Positions 53,941 to 63,659 of a DNA stretch of 64,000 nt are shown one piece after another. The DNA is taken from contig NZ_CP071445.1 of the NCBI RefSeq assembly GCF_017352195.1, positions 1,550,001 through 1,614,000 of the forward strand, given 5' to 3'. This stretch comes from Sedimentibacter sp. zth1. GTDB lineage: Bacteria; Bacillota; Clostridia; Tissierellales; Sedimentibacteraceae. Made by a program: the position numbers and the translations under genes. A model generated the notes under the pieces. That model made no database searches, was not told the origin of the DNA, and saw only the letters and a list, made by a program, of their open reading frames with translations. Position 1 is the stretch's first letter. Every line of letters begins with the position of its first letter.

Positions 53941-54658
53941 CACGTACTACTTGTGATATATCCTTTTCTGTTATCCCTTTACTCATTAAACCTTCCCACT
54001 CTTCTGTATCTTTAAGTTTCATTATAATTTCTTCATATCCCATTCCTAAGTCTTCACCATATTCTTTATCAAATACCTTTTTAAAAACTTCGGCTATTGC
54101 AAATGCTTTATTAATATCTAACTTTATCGTATAATTATATGTTATATGTGAAATTGCAATGTATGTATTCCAACCCTTTGTTGTTATACTCCATTTATCA
54201 TTATCTTTTTTTACTATTTCCTCATTATGTAATTCTTTCAAAATGTCTTCTACCAAATCAATTTTTATATTTAATATTTCGCTTATGTCCCTCGTTGTTG
54301 TATTTAATAATTTTGTACTTAATATTTGTATAACTTCCAACTTATTTTTTTCTAATAATCCACCTAGATAATCAATTATACATTCAACATTACCCATTAA
54401 ATCTGGTAATACCTGAGGTACTGTTGTCGTAGTATACCATCCTCTTTTTTCACTCCATGCCGCCATTATACCAATGTCTTCAGTACCTTTATCTTTACAG
54501 ATTTGCTGTATTGAACTCAACACAACATCTTGTCCTCACACATTAGGTGCACAAAGTTGTGCCTCTTCTTCCTTCTCAATATTATCTTTTTCAAGTTCAA
54601 GCAATTTTAATTTTAATCTGTCAATTTCACTTCTAATTTCTAATGCTTCCTTACTCAT
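53915..54658 (-). pseudogene. Winged-helix-like gene with an in-frame TGA
   Basis: The frame starts at ATG 54658 after GGGGGAA, runs 40 codons with a coiled-coil (EIDRLKLKLLELEKDNIEKE), meets TGA at 54536-54538 in CAPNV*GQDVV, then continues about 206 codons to 53915. TGG to TGA is the simplest explanation. The later part has TTRDISEILNIKIDLVEDIL and NDKWSITTKGW, a winged-helix-like segment. A downstream TTG at 54523 might restart translation. Selenocysteine reading is unlikely: no hairpin was recognised directly after the TGA. Function unknown. Confidence 0.65.
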
Positions 54659-54801
54659 ATACTTAGATTCCCCCTTATAAAATTTAAATTTATATATATA
54701 TTTATTTTAAGACAATAAATTTAATGCTCTGAAATGGTTGAACAAATTGCATATAACGTCTCTGGTATAATAAAGTCATAGCAAAAAACTATGCTAATTC
54801 A

Positions 54802-55102
54802 TATCTAATTCATGTTCTGGCTGAATAAAGAAAATCATTCTTGTATACAATCATTCAACCATTGAGTCATGAATAAACTCATAAGTTATTGTATAGAAAT
54901 TCAACTCTCGACTTTGTCTAAGTCATAAGGTATTATATTTATTGAATAGGATGGTAGATGTTAACGTCCTTGGGAGCCTTTTATAAGGCAATACCTGTAA
55001 CTACAGACAATCAATCCATTCAATGAGGATTTATGATTTTAGCTGGTTGGGAGCTGATAAGCTATACCCGAATAACGTGCCAGGTTGTGTACTCATTGCT
55101 AT
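54802..55102 (+). ncRNA. Candidate bridge RNA of the IS, copy 2
   Basis: Same sequence as in copy 1. Target-like guides lie at about 54961-54969 and 54997-55006, donor-like guides at 55040-55047 and 55063-55068. Confidence 0.45.
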
Positions 55103-55132
55103 TTATGGATACCTATTCGAAAGGAGCTTTCT

Positions 55133-56437
55133 ATGTTTAATTTTAATAATCGTAACTATATCTCCGTTGGTATTGATGTTGGTTCAACTTTTAGTTTTAT
55201 GTCTATTGTTGATAACAACGGAAACATTATTTTGAAACCTTTTAAAATACTACATAACAGTATAGATTCTCTTGAACGTGCTATTTCTGCAATAAAAAAA
55301 GCAGAAGAGTCACATTCCATGAAATCACACATTTTCCTGGAATCTACCGGAATCTATCACTTTCCGCTCTTCTGCTTCCTGAATGAATCAGGATTTGAGG
55401 CCCATATTATTAACCCTCTCATCACTCATTCTATCAAAAATTCAGGAATAAGGAAAGTAAAAAATGATAAATTAGATTCTATTGGCATCGCTAGACTTGG
55501 TTTATCTAACAATTTAAAAACCTCTGTTATGCCTGTTAAGCTTGTTTTAGAGCTTCGTAGCTTAGTTCGTAAACATTATGACATTATGGATCAACGCTCA
55601 GCTCATATTAATAAACTAAAAGCGGATTTACATACTGTTTTTCCTCAATACCTTAATATTTTCTCAGATGTTTGTGGTGTTACATCTCGCATGATTTTAA
55701 AGAATTATTGTACTCCTGATAAAATATTAAGAGCGCATAAATCATCTTTGATTGAAAAAATATCTAAATCTTCTAGAAAAGGTATTTCAAAAGCTACTCA
55801 ATGCTACGAAAAACTTTCTAACGCAGCAAATGCAGCCAAAACCTTTGGTTGTAATATTGATAGTGTGTATTTCAATATTTCTTTAACTATTGACTTAATC
55901 GAATATTTAGATACTGTTATTGAATCTATTTTAAATCAAATAAATTTGCTTGTTGATAAGCATAAATCCGAAAAGTTTATTAATCAAATTCATTTGCTAG
56001 ATTCAATTTCTGGTGTTGGTTTTTTATCTGCTGTTACCATAATGTGTGAAATTGGTGATTTTAGTGCTTTTAAGAACCCTAAACAGCTGTTTGCTTATTT
56101 TGGTATGGATCCTGAAGTTAACCAATCAGGCAAATTCAATGCTACTGAAATGCATATGTCTAAGCGTGGTTCACGTATCGCTAGACGTGTTGTTTTTGCT
56201 ATTGCTTTGTCTAATATACATTCTACAAGTAATGGTAAAGCTATTAATCCCTATTTACAAGCTTATTACCGAAAGAAAACTGAATCTAAACCTAAAAAGG
56301 TTGCTATTGGTGCTGTTATGCACAAAATCTGTAATATCATTTTTGCAGTGCTACGTGATGAAAAATCTTTTGAACTCCGTTCTCCAGAAACTCATATTAG
56401 TAACTACAAACAATCATTACAGCTACTTGCTGCATAA
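55133..56437 (+). CDS. IS110/IS1111-family transposase (DEDD), copy 2
   Basis: 434 residues, same protein as at 27031-28335; the single coding difference seen is synonymous. ATG at 55133 follows AAAGGAGC. Confidence 0.93.
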   Translation: MFNFNNRNYISVGIDVGSTFSFMSIVDNNGNIILKPFKILHNSIDSLERAISAIKKAEESHSMKSHIFLESTGIYHFPLFCFLNESGFEAHIINPLITHSIKNSGIRKVKNDKLDSIGIARLGLSNNLKTSVMPVKLVLELRSLVRKHYDIMDQRSAHINKLKADLHTVFPQYLNIFSDVCGVTSRMILKNYCTPDKILRAHKSSLIEKISKSSRKGISKATQCYEKLSNAANAAKTFGCNIDSVYFNISLTIDLIEYLDTVIESILNQINLLVDKHKSEKFINQIHLLDSISGVGFLSAVTIMCEIGDFSAFKNPKQLFAYFGMDPEVNQSGKFNATEMHMSKRGSRIARRVVFAIALSNIHSTSNGKAINPYLQAYYRKKTESKPKKVAIGAVMHKICNIIFAVLRDEKSFELRSPETHISNYKQSLQLLAA

Positions 56438-56823
56438 TTATTAAGTCCTTACATAAAGTTTTAATTGTTTTTCAAGCAATTCATTGTTTGGGTTTATTAA
56501 GGTTACACTTTTTTAGCTAAACAATATTACTAAACTTTTTTATTTTTCTTGTTGACTTTTACTAGCTGGTCTGTGTTCACGACGTTTCTCAACCTTTAGA
56601 GGGAGTTGCTCATGCCCTGCTAAGGACTAATGCAACGACTGTCGCGACGCGCTTAGGTTGAGGAATGTGGTGCTGACTTTCTTCGTGCTGGTTTTTCCTT
56701 CTTTTGACTTACTTTTCAGCTGACTTTCCCCCAGCACCCTTGTGAGAACACATTGTTAGACGATTTGTTTTATTTATCTTCTCGTCTAACTATAACATCT
56801 TCTTTTTAACCTATCTATTAGTT

Positions 56824-57303
56824 TTACACAAATCTTATTTTTTCCAAACGATAATGCCTTTCATCATCTAATTTCTTCATACCATTTAGATGTGTATATC
56901 CCATTTTAATATAAAATTCATATGATGTAATTGATGCAGGTACCTCTACCCTCTTAGCTCGTTTAAAAATTTCATCACTTTCTAATGTTTCAATTAATTT
57001 TCTTCCTATGCCTTTACCATGAAATTCTGGCTGTACAAAAATTGTTCGAAGCATACTTTCATCTTCTTTTCCCCAAAAGCTATGAATAGCACCGCAACCT
57101 ACTATTTCTTCATTAATACAAGCAACATACATATGTGCCATGTTTGAAATACTATTAATTTTTTCCGGAGTATAAATATCTCTTAATCTTTCCATTTCTT
57201 CTTTTGTATAATCTTTTATATTCACTTCCATAAAATTTCGACATACAATTTTTGATACTTTCTCAAAATCTTCTTGCGATATTCTTCTGATATTAATTTC
57301 CAT
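56824..57303 (-). CDS. GNAT family N-acetyltransferase
   Basis: 159 residues. MLRTIFVQPEFHGKGIGRKLIETLE is motif A with loop HGKGIG; VEVPASITSYEFYIKMGYTHL is the last block. ATG at 57303 with GAGGGG ten bases upstream. It is a single-gene cassette whose ends share TTTATTTAT. Confidence 0.88.
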   Translation of the reverse strand: MEINIRRISQEDFEKVSKIVCRNFMEVNIKDYTKEEMERLRDIYTPEKINSISNMAHMYVACINEEIVGCGAIHSFWGKEDESMLRTIFVQPEFHGKGIGRKLIETLESDEIFKRAKRVEVPASITSYEFYIKMGYTHLNGMKKLDDERHYRLEKIRFV

Positions 57304-57407
57304 GAATAAACACCCCTCTTTAAAAGTATATATATAACCAAATAGAATCAATACAACTATTACCTTGTATTCTAATAAATCTACTCTGAAATAAATAAAG
57401 CAATTTC

Positions 57408-57554
57408 GTCTAACGGTCTTGTGTTCACGACGTCACTGAACCGGACAGCAAGAGCTAGACCGCCTTGGCGGTGGTCACACCCGGTGAAGTGATGTGGTCT
57501 GACTAGACCCCTTAACGCTACTTCTAAGACCCTTGCGTGAACATATTGTTAGCT
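57408..57554 (-). repeat. attC site, class A
   Basis: GTCTAAC at 57408-57414 and GTTAGCT at 57548-57554, with a class A body. Confidence 0.88.
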
Positions 57555-57726
57555 GTTGTAATGATATAAACTTCTTGACTATCATTAATTTTTATAATTC
57601 CTAAAAATACTTAAATAACTATCAATTAAATATTAAACCCTTAATACTATGTCAATAATCTATAGCAAATGGCTTTACATTCTTATAATATTTTATATAT
57701 CGAAACTTCCCAGTACAAAAGAAATA

Positions 57727-59025
57727 TCACTCTTCAAGTTCTTTTTTAATTAGTTCGTAAGCTTTTTTCAATGCCTCTTCTGCTGGAACTTCATAATCAG
57801 GCATAACTGGATCTCCAGCTTTAGTCTGATCAATTCTATACCATCTTTTTAATGATACTCCCAACCCAATATGAGAATTTGGCAAATCAAAACATAATAA
57901 ATCGCCAAAACTATCTGGTGAATTTCCAGAAGGTTCTCCAATCAAAGTACCAAGACGATTGTCCTTCACAAGCATAGCAAAATCCATCGCTGCACTGTAA
58001 GTCCATGTATCGGTCAGTACATAGAGTTCACCATCAAATAGTGGCTCCGATTTTTTATTCTTAATAACAATATCCCTATTTTCTAATGTATACCACCCTA
58101 ATCTTATATCCGAATCCCAGCTATTGTATTGATTAATGCTCATATAGTTGAAAAATTCGTTTGCGACACTAGAATTGCCCCCACCGTTTCCACGAAGATC
58201 TACAATAACATTGGGGATACCCTTTTCCTTGACTTGTGTGAAAAAATCCTTCACCTGCAGCTTGTATTCTTCATTATAGTTACATTGTTTAAGCGTAAAT
58301 ATTCCAATGCCGTTTTCTACATCAATTTCATAATAAACCCACTTGTATTTTTCATTGGATTCTCCACTCATATATGGAATAAAGTTATAATCAAAATCTA
58401 CTTCTTCACCGTTTATCTCAAATGTAAATGTGACCCCTTGGGATACATCAATATCCGCTAACATTAGGTTAATATCAACAATATACATACTTCTCAAAAA
58501 TTTCTTTTCTATATAAAAATCGAATTCGTATGAGCTATGCTTCTTGAAATTATCAAGAACGGTTTCAAACAATACACCATTTATTTTCACAGGAGCTCCA
58601 TACTGTTCAATCTGTGAAAAATCGTCAATCACACGAAAATCATTATTGTATACAACAAATGTATGTCCGTCGTGGAATAAGGAGAGCATCTCAGAACAAG
58701 CTTTGTAAAATTCTAATACACTCACTTCCTCCTTTATACCATTTCTTATTTCTATGTACTTTTCTTCTACATTGACAATGATATTATTGTCTTTCTCTGA
58801 CCATAAAGGATGTCTATTTTGTAATTTCTCATATAAAAAATCCAGGTCTTCAAGTGCTTCTTTTTTCGATAATGTTTCTGTTATCGCCATCGTTTTCTCA
58901 AATGCTCTAACAGTTTGACGATATGGGTCTATGAACAACTTATAATATCCAAGTAGTATCCCTCCCATCAGTATTAGACCTGCTAGAATATAAGTAATTA
59001 TTCTTATTGATTTTCTTTTAAACAT
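57727..59025 (-). CDS. S41 family (C-terminal processing-like) peptidase
   Basis: 432 residues. An N-terminal membrane anchor at 9-28, then a helical region, then the S41 core: GIGIFTLKQCNY, NVIVDLRGNGGGNSSVANEFF and YVLTDTWTYSAAMDFAMLVKD, with Ser in TYSAA as nucleophile and LIGEPSGNSPDSFGD after it. No PDZ domain is obvious. The usual Lys of the Ser-Lys pair is not in the expected place four residues after Ser, and the acidic/His arrangement of tricorn-like members is possible. Extracellular, membrane-anchored. ATG at 59025 follows AAAGGAG. Confidence 0.82.
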   Translation of the reverse strand: MFKRKSIRIITYILAGLILMGGILLGYYKLFIDPYRQTVRAFEKTMAITETLSKKEALEDLDFLYEKLQNRHPLWSEKDNNIIVNVEEKYIEIRNGIKEEVSVLEFYKACSEMLSLFHDGHTFVVYNNDFRVIDDFSQIEQYGAPVKINGVLFETVLDNFKKHSSYEFDFYIEKKFLRSMYIVDINLMLADIDVSQGVTFTFEINGEEVDFDYNFIPYMSGESNEKYKWVYYEIDVENGIGIFTLKQCNYNEEYKLQVKDFFTQVKEKGIPNVIVDLRGNGGGNSSVANEFFNYMSINQYNSWDSDIRLGWYTLENRDIVIKNKKSEPLFDGELYVLTDTWTYSAAMDFAMLVKDNRLGTLIGEPSGNSPDSFGDLLCFDLPNSHIGLGVSLKRWYRIDQTKAGDPVMPDYEVPAEEALKKAYELIKKELEE

Positions 59026-59158
59026 TATCTTTCTCCTTTATACTCATTAAACTTAGAATTTTCTAAATAATCTTTACTAACTTAATTTCTATTTTGTTAA
59101 ATCTATATTATATACTATTTGACCCTAAAACCATACTCTGGAATTATATCATTCTTTC

Positions 59159-59304
59159 AGCTAACGTCTCTGTGTTCACGACGTCGCTGAACCGGACATC
59201 ATAGATAGACCGTCTTGGCGGTGCTCGCACCCGGTGAAGGGTTGTGGTCTGACTTTCTTACTTGACGTTACACCTAAGACCCTTGCGTGAACATGTTGTT
59301 AGCT
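59159..59304 (-). repeat. attC site, class A
   Basis: AGCTAAC at 59159-59165 and GTTAGCT at 59298-59304, with a class A body. Confidence 0.88.
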
Positions 59305-59346
59305 GTTGGAACAACATAACCTTCTCACTTGACTTTCAAAAACTAT

Positions 59347-60105
59347 TTATTTTTCTAAAAGCACTATTGTTTCTAAACATTTATCATTTTCACCAATAGG
59401 TAGCAAATCATTTGGATCAATCTTCCCAATAATTTCTTCTTTAATTTGACTACCTACAATATTAAACCCTATTGATTTACAATAATCTGTATACTGTTCA
59501 ACTGAAGAATATACCGCATTTTCATTGACAAGATATTCATAAGTTAAACTATCTTTTTCAAAAAACAATTCGATAACTGCAAGCTTTCCACCAGGTTTTA
59601 AACATCTATATACCTCTGATAACAGTTCTCTGTAGTTATTTATATTATTTAATAGATTTCCGCAAAAGGCATCCACACTATTATCCTTAAATGGTAATGA
59701 CTTGTCCAAATCAATATCAAAAACATAAAATCTATTATCGTTATTTGCTTCAACATGGGCGTTAATAATAGATTTACATGCATCTGTTGCTATGAAAATG
59801 CTATCATCTTTCAAAAAATCAAATACTGGTGAAAAATAACCTGATGGACCACTTGCTAAATCAACAATTACACCATTTGACTCAGTAATATGTTCAAAGA
59901 AATATTGAAAACCATTTGAATATGTTTTTTGTCTTTGATTGATGTAGCGCTTTTTCATATTTAAATCTATCTCTTCATCAACAATGTAATTATCAAGAAT
60001 TACAGACCATTCAGGACGATCATTATTGTCTTTAATAAAGCAATATTTATTTTGTTCTTTTGTAAAAAATATATTGTCATTTAATATAGATTCTATTACT
60101 CTCAT
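59347..60105 (-). CDS. SAM-dependent methyltransferase, class I
   Basis: 252 residues. Motif I GVIVDLASGPSGYFSPV, motif II IFIATDACKSII, post-II VFDIDLDKSLPFKDNSVDAFCGNLL and LKPGGKLAVIELFFE are in order. An N-terminal extension of about 80 residues precedes the fold. Substrate unknown. ATG at 60105 follows AAAGGAG. It is a single-gene cassette whose ends share GAACAACATAA. Confidence 0.87.
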   Translation of the reverse strand: MRVIESILNDNIFFTKEQNKYCFIKDNNDRPEWSVILDNYIVDEEIDLNMKKRYINQRQKTYSNGFQYFFEHITESNGVIVDLASGPSGYFSPVFDFLKDDSIFIATDACKSIINAHVEANNDNRFYVFDIDLDKSLPFKDNSVDAFCGNLLNNINNYRELLSEVYRCLKPGGKLAVIELFFEKDSLTYEYLVNENAVYSSVEQYTDYCKSIGFNIVGSQIKEEIIGKIDPNDLLPIGENDKCLETIVLLEK

Positions 60106-60248
60106 AAATCTTTCTCCTTTTATATTAAATGTTTACACTAAAAAACATCCACTTTCAAGTTCTATGAATATTCTATAGTTGATTAAAACAATTTAGATTT
60201 TCAATATAATTACTATAAAAACGAACTCTGAAATTATGTTGTTCTTTC

Positions 60249-60450
60249 AGCTAACGTCCCTTTGTTACTGACGTTTCTCAGCGTTACAGGTGTTCTGCGA
60301 CCCTAGATAACTCCTATCTTGGGTTGCAGGACGCCGACTCGGTTAGCTGAGGAATGTGGTGCTGACTTTCTCACTGCTGGTTGTCCTACTTGACTTGCTG
60401 TTCCAGCTGACTTGCTCTCTAGCACCCGTAGCTGTAACATATTGTTAGGT
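60249..60450 (-). repeat. attC site, class C (long)
   Basis: AGCTAAC at 60249-60255 and GTTAGGT at 60444-60450, with inner hairpin GACCCTAGATAACTCC. Confidence 0.88.
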
Positions 60451-60474
60451 GTCGTACTTCATATACCACAATGA

Positions 60475-61263
60475 CTATCTTAATATTAACATTAATTCTT
60501 CTAAAATTTTAGCTCTATTAAATGCTTCCCTTAAAAATTCGTCTGCTGATATATGTATATACTCCCAGTTCATGACTTCTATACCAATTGAACCTTTATA
60601 ATTTGTCACTTCAATATTTCTCATGATCTTATTCCAATCAAGAGTTCCATCAAACGGCAATCCATGTTGAGCATGTTCGCCATTATTATCATGTAAATGT
60701 AATGCCATCAAACGTGAACCATACTCAGCTAACATATCATAGTCTTCATAACGGCGAATGTGATGTCCACTGTCATAACAAAAACCTATACGTTCAGATT
60801 CTACTTTCTCTAGCACTTGTTTTATATTTGCAAGATTTCGTAAATTTTCAAAAGCAACATTAATTTTATGTTTTTCAGCTTTCTCTGCAATTTTATTTAT
60901 TCTATCTAATCCCAATGCATTACATTTATAATCTTCGTTCGGCAAATGTATAACCACTGTTGGAATCTCAAATTCTTCACATTCCAATATACATTTTATA
61001 TAACAATTTAATAAAGCTTCACCATCTATATTATCCAACCAAAGGTTATTCTGATTTTCTACTGGTGCATGAATATTTTCTACAAATAATCCATTTTCTC
61101 TAGCAATTTGTGGTCCTTTTCTGTAGTTATTCCATCCATGTATATCACGACCAAATCCATTACTCCACCATAGCATGACACCATCAAATCCCGCTTTCTT
61201 TATTAATCTATAACGCTCATCTATTGTTAAATCATAACCAAACCAATCATATATTGATATCAT
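60475..61263 (-). CDS. Sugar phosphate isomerase/epimerase-like TIM barrel
   Basis: 262 residues. It follows the xylose isomerase-like (AP endonuclease family 2) barrel: KKAGFDGVMLWW, GLFVENIHAPVE with His, VVIHLPNE, NVAFENLR with the metal-binding Glu, GFCYDSGHH with Asp and His, ALHLHDNNGEHAQHGLPFDGTLDW with the HxHDN motif, and IGIEVMNWEY with a Glu. The metal site appears complete. ATG at 61263 follows AAAGGAAAAGG. It neighbours an amidohydrolase, though each is its own cassette. Confidence 0.87.
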   Translation of the reverse strand: MISIYDWFGYDLTIDERYRLIKKAGFDGVMLWWSNGFGRDIHGWNNYRKGPQIARENGLFVENIHAPVENQNNLWLDNIDGEALLNCYIKCILECEEFEIPTVVIHLPNEDYKCNALGLDRINKIAEKAEKHKINVAFENLRNLANIKQVLEKVESERIGFCYDSGHHIRRYEDYDMLAEYGSRLMALHLHDNNGEHAQHGLPFDGTLDWNKIMRNIEVTNYKGSIGIEVMNWEYIHISADEFLREAFNRAKILEELMLILR

Positions 61264-61348
61264 AAACCTTTTCCTTTCTAGTGTCTTCACTACTTATCAT
61301 AATGTGTTTTAATTTACTTCACTGAATCTTCTTCAAGTGAAGTATGTC

Positions 61349-61519
61349 ACCTAACGTCCCTATGTTCTCGATGTTTCCCAGCTCTACAGGTGGTCTGAGA
61401 CCTTAGATAACTCCTATCTTAGGTTTCAGGGTACCGACTCGGTTAGCTGGGGAATGTGGTGCTGACTTTCCCCTTGACGTTACTTCTTTAGCACCCGAAG
61501 CGTGAACATGTTGTTAGGT
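61349..61519 (-). repeat. attC site, class C
   Basis: ACCTAAC at 61349-61355 and GTTAGGT at 61513-61519, with inner hairpin GACCTTAGATAACTCC. Confidence 0.88.
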
Positions 61520-61559
61520 GTTGGAATGATAACACTCACTATCTCTATTGCATACTCAT

Positions 61560-62411
61560 TTATTTACTATTCTTTATACTTAATACCTTTTCAATATTCT
61601 TATATGCTATTTTTTCTGCTTCCTCTTCTGTAAAATCCATTTGATTTAATATATCACAATATCTCTCATATATATTTTCCGTTTTACAAAAACGTACTTG
61701 CGGGTAATCAGTTGCAAAGATCAATCTATCAACACCAAAATTACGTAACACTCTATTTGCTTGTTCTATTCCATATAAATTAACTAATTCAGGTAGAAAT
61801 GTTGAAATATCTACATACTCACATCCTCCTAATGCATCAATCCATCTATGTCCTCCCATATGGGAAATTATAAATGTTGCATCTGGAAACATCTTAGTTA
61901 TATTTTGTATACGAGCAGGCTCACATAAATCATATTGTTGATAACCCGAGGGATAAGAATGTATCATGATAGGAATATTTAAATCAGCAGCTTTTCTGAT
62001 AACCGGAACCATATCCAATGAATCTATATAAATTCCTAAATTAGATGGATGTAATTTAATTCCTCTTAATCCATATTCCTTAACTGCTTTTTCTAACCAC
62101 CATGGTCCCATATCATAAAAATATCCACCGGAACTAAGTACATCTGCAAAAGCTATGAATTTATTAGGATAATTTTTCATTAAGTTTCCCAACCATTCAT
62201 TAGTTTTATTTGCATCCCAATAATATGTACCACCCTCATTGATTGGTACTACTATAGATTTTTCAACATTATATTCTTTCATAATATCTAAAAACTCTTC
62301 GACATCAGCATGTCCCCAAGTTTCAGGCTCATATTGTTTTTTTAATTTTAATGATTCAGGTGGTAATAAATGCATATGTCCATCTATCTTTTTAATTTTT
62401 TTCCAATCCAT
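61560..62411 (-). CDS. Amidohydrolase family protein
   Basis: 283 residues. KIDGHMHLLPP is the HxH metal motif near the N-terminus; RGIKLHPSNLGIY, IPIMIHSYPSG and FIISHMGGHRW hold further His ligands, and DRLIFATDYPQV the conserved Asp. This matches the ACMSD/TIM-barrel amidohydrolase group that includes decarboxylases and lactone hydrolases. Cytoplasmic, substrate unknown. ATG at 62411 follows AGAGG. It is a single-gene cassette with matched ends (GAATGATAACA). Confidence 0.87.
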   Translation of the reverse strand: MDWKKIKKIDGHMHLLPPESLKLKKQYEPETWGHADVEEFLDIMKEYNVEKSIVVPINEGGTYYWDANKTNEWLGNLMKNYPNKFIAFADVLSSGGYFYDMGPWWLEKAVKEYGLRGIKLHPSNLGIYIDSLDMVPVIRKAADLNIPIMIHSYPSGYQQYDLCEPARIQNITKMFPDATFIISHMGGHRWIDALGGCEYVDISTFLPELVNLYGIEQANRVLRNFGVDRLIFATDYPQVRFCKTENIYERYCDILNQMDFTEEEAEKIAYKNIEKVLSIKNSK

Positions 62412-62510
62412 ATTTACCTCTTTTACTATGTATAATATTTATTTATATCATTACATCTAAGTTTTTAATACGACCAATAAGTCTATTCTCTGAAATGTTA
62501 TCATTCTTTC

Positions 62511-62656
62511 ACCTAACGCCCCTATGTTCACGACGTCACTGAGCCGGACATCATAGCTAGACCGTATTGGCGGTGGTCACACCCGGTGAAGGGATGTGGT
62601 CTGACTTTTCCACTTGATGGCACTTCTAAGACCCTTGCGTGAACATGTTGTTAGAT
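62511..62656 (-). repeat. attC site, class A
   Basis: ACCTAAC at 62511-62517 and GTTAGAT at 62650-62656, with a class A body. Confidence 0.88.
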
Positions 62657-62694
62657 GATTGTACAATATCAAATCTTCATGAGTAACCTTATTA

Positions 62695-63339
62695 TTAAAA
62701 ATTAATTAATTCTATATCCAAATTTATAATTTCACAGTCTTCTAAAAACAACTTCAAATCTTCTGTTGTATCAATTTTAGTCAAATCATCATTTAAAATA
62801 AAACTTCCTGAAACTGCTACAATGTCATTGTCATACGGAATAAAATTCACTATAACACTATACTTATCATCGTATAAATATAAATAGGTTGTTTCCTCCT
62901 CTACTCCTTCTATAACAATACAATCGTTATATGTTAAAAAAGATGTGGCTATAAGATTATTAACTCCTCCTAAACCATTCAGTCGTGAAGATAATGCATT
63001 AGAAAACCTATGTCCCATTATATCCTGTAACTCTTTAGATATTTTTATATCTCCACATACTTCATTTAAAATTGCATCTTCTAAACCAACTATTTTAAAA
63101 ATTGTATTAGGCAAACTATAGTCTAAGCTTGCAATATCTTTAGTAATAGATTGTATATCTACATTTGCAGAATTTATTAATAAATATTCCTCACTTTCTG
63201 CTAGATAGTCTAATTTATTTGCTACTGATAAACCTTCCTCTTTTAATACTAAAGTATTCTTATCACTATTAGAACAGGCTACTGCAAATAACAGCATTAT
63301 TACAATACATAGACCACATAAACCCACAACTTTTTTCAT
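62695..63339 (-). CDS. Putative lipoprotein, possibly DUF4358-like
   Basis: 214 residues. The signal peptide ends LFAVACSN, a lipobox. The mature part is acidic, with DIASLDYSLPNTIFKIVGL and YLYLYDDKYSVIVNFIPYD. Similar lipoproteins in Clostridia are annotated DUF4358, but the match is uncertain. ATG at 63339 follows GGAGG. It is a single-gene cassette whose ends share CAATATCA. Confidence 0.6.
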   Translation of the reverse strand: MKKVVGLCGLCIVIMLLFAVACSNSDKNTLVLKEEGLSVANKLDYLAESEEYLLINSANVDIQSITKDIASLDYSLPNTIFKIVGLEDAILNEVCGDIKISKELQDIMGHRFSNALSSRLNGLGGVNNLIATSFLTYNDCIVIEGVEEETTYLYLYDDKYSVIVNFIPYDNDIVAVSGSFILNDDLTKIDTTEDLKLFLEDCEIINLDIELINF

Positions 63340-63454
63340 AATATCCTCCAATATTGTAAACTACTAATTTTAATTAAATTTATTCTTACTATAATCTTAA
63401 ATATATGCTATATATTGACCTATGAGTTAATCTCTGAAGTGATATTGCACTTTC

Positions 63455-63659
63455 ATCTAACGCCCCTATGTTCCCGACGTTTCCCAGCGTTACAGGTAGT
63501 TCTGCGACCCTAGATAACTCCTATCTTGGGTTGCAGGACACCGACTCGGTTAGCTGAGGAATGTGGTGCTGACTTGCCCTCTGCTGGCTTGTCTGCTTTG
63601 ACTAACTGTACCAGCTGACGTTCCCTCTAAGCACCCGTAGCTGTAACATATTGTTATCT
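63455..63659 (-). repeat. attC site, class C (undeleted version of the 5512 site)
   Basis: ATCTAAC at 63455-63461 and GTTATCT at 63653-63659. From the inner hairpin onward it equals the site at 5512-5700 except for about 15 extra bases after GTGGTGCTG. Confidence 0.88.

Larger units (their letters stand above)
54764..56572 (+). mobile_element. IS110/IS1111-family element in attC, copy 2
   Basis: 1809 bp, offset 28102 from copy 1. Differences noticed are T to C in the codon pair GAACTTCGT / GAACTCCGT near 56377, and A to G just after the stop (TTAAATCC / TTAAGTCC). This near identity implies recent movement. It occupies a class B attC whereas copy 1 occupies class A, so the shared R'-L' sequence, not the body, is the target. 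Confidence 0.93.
54751..56761 (-). repeat. attC site, class B, interrupted by an IS
   Basis: ATATAACGTCTCT at 54751-54763, the IS, then GTGTTCACGACG and a class B body ending GTTAGAC at 56755-56761. The IS lies between the R' and L' boxes exactly as in copy 1. Confidence 0.92.

Noticed and set aside
54536..54538. In-frame TGA as selenocysteine
   Set aside because: No SECIS-like hairpin was recognised after the codon and no redox motif surrounds it; TGG to TGA is simpler, and a decayed duplicate lies next to it.
1096..63659. Regular repeats could be a CRISPR array
   Set aside because: Repeats are 60-200 bases, imperfect palindromes, and separated by whole genes, with R/L box architecture. 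No short identical repeats with 30-base spacers are present.
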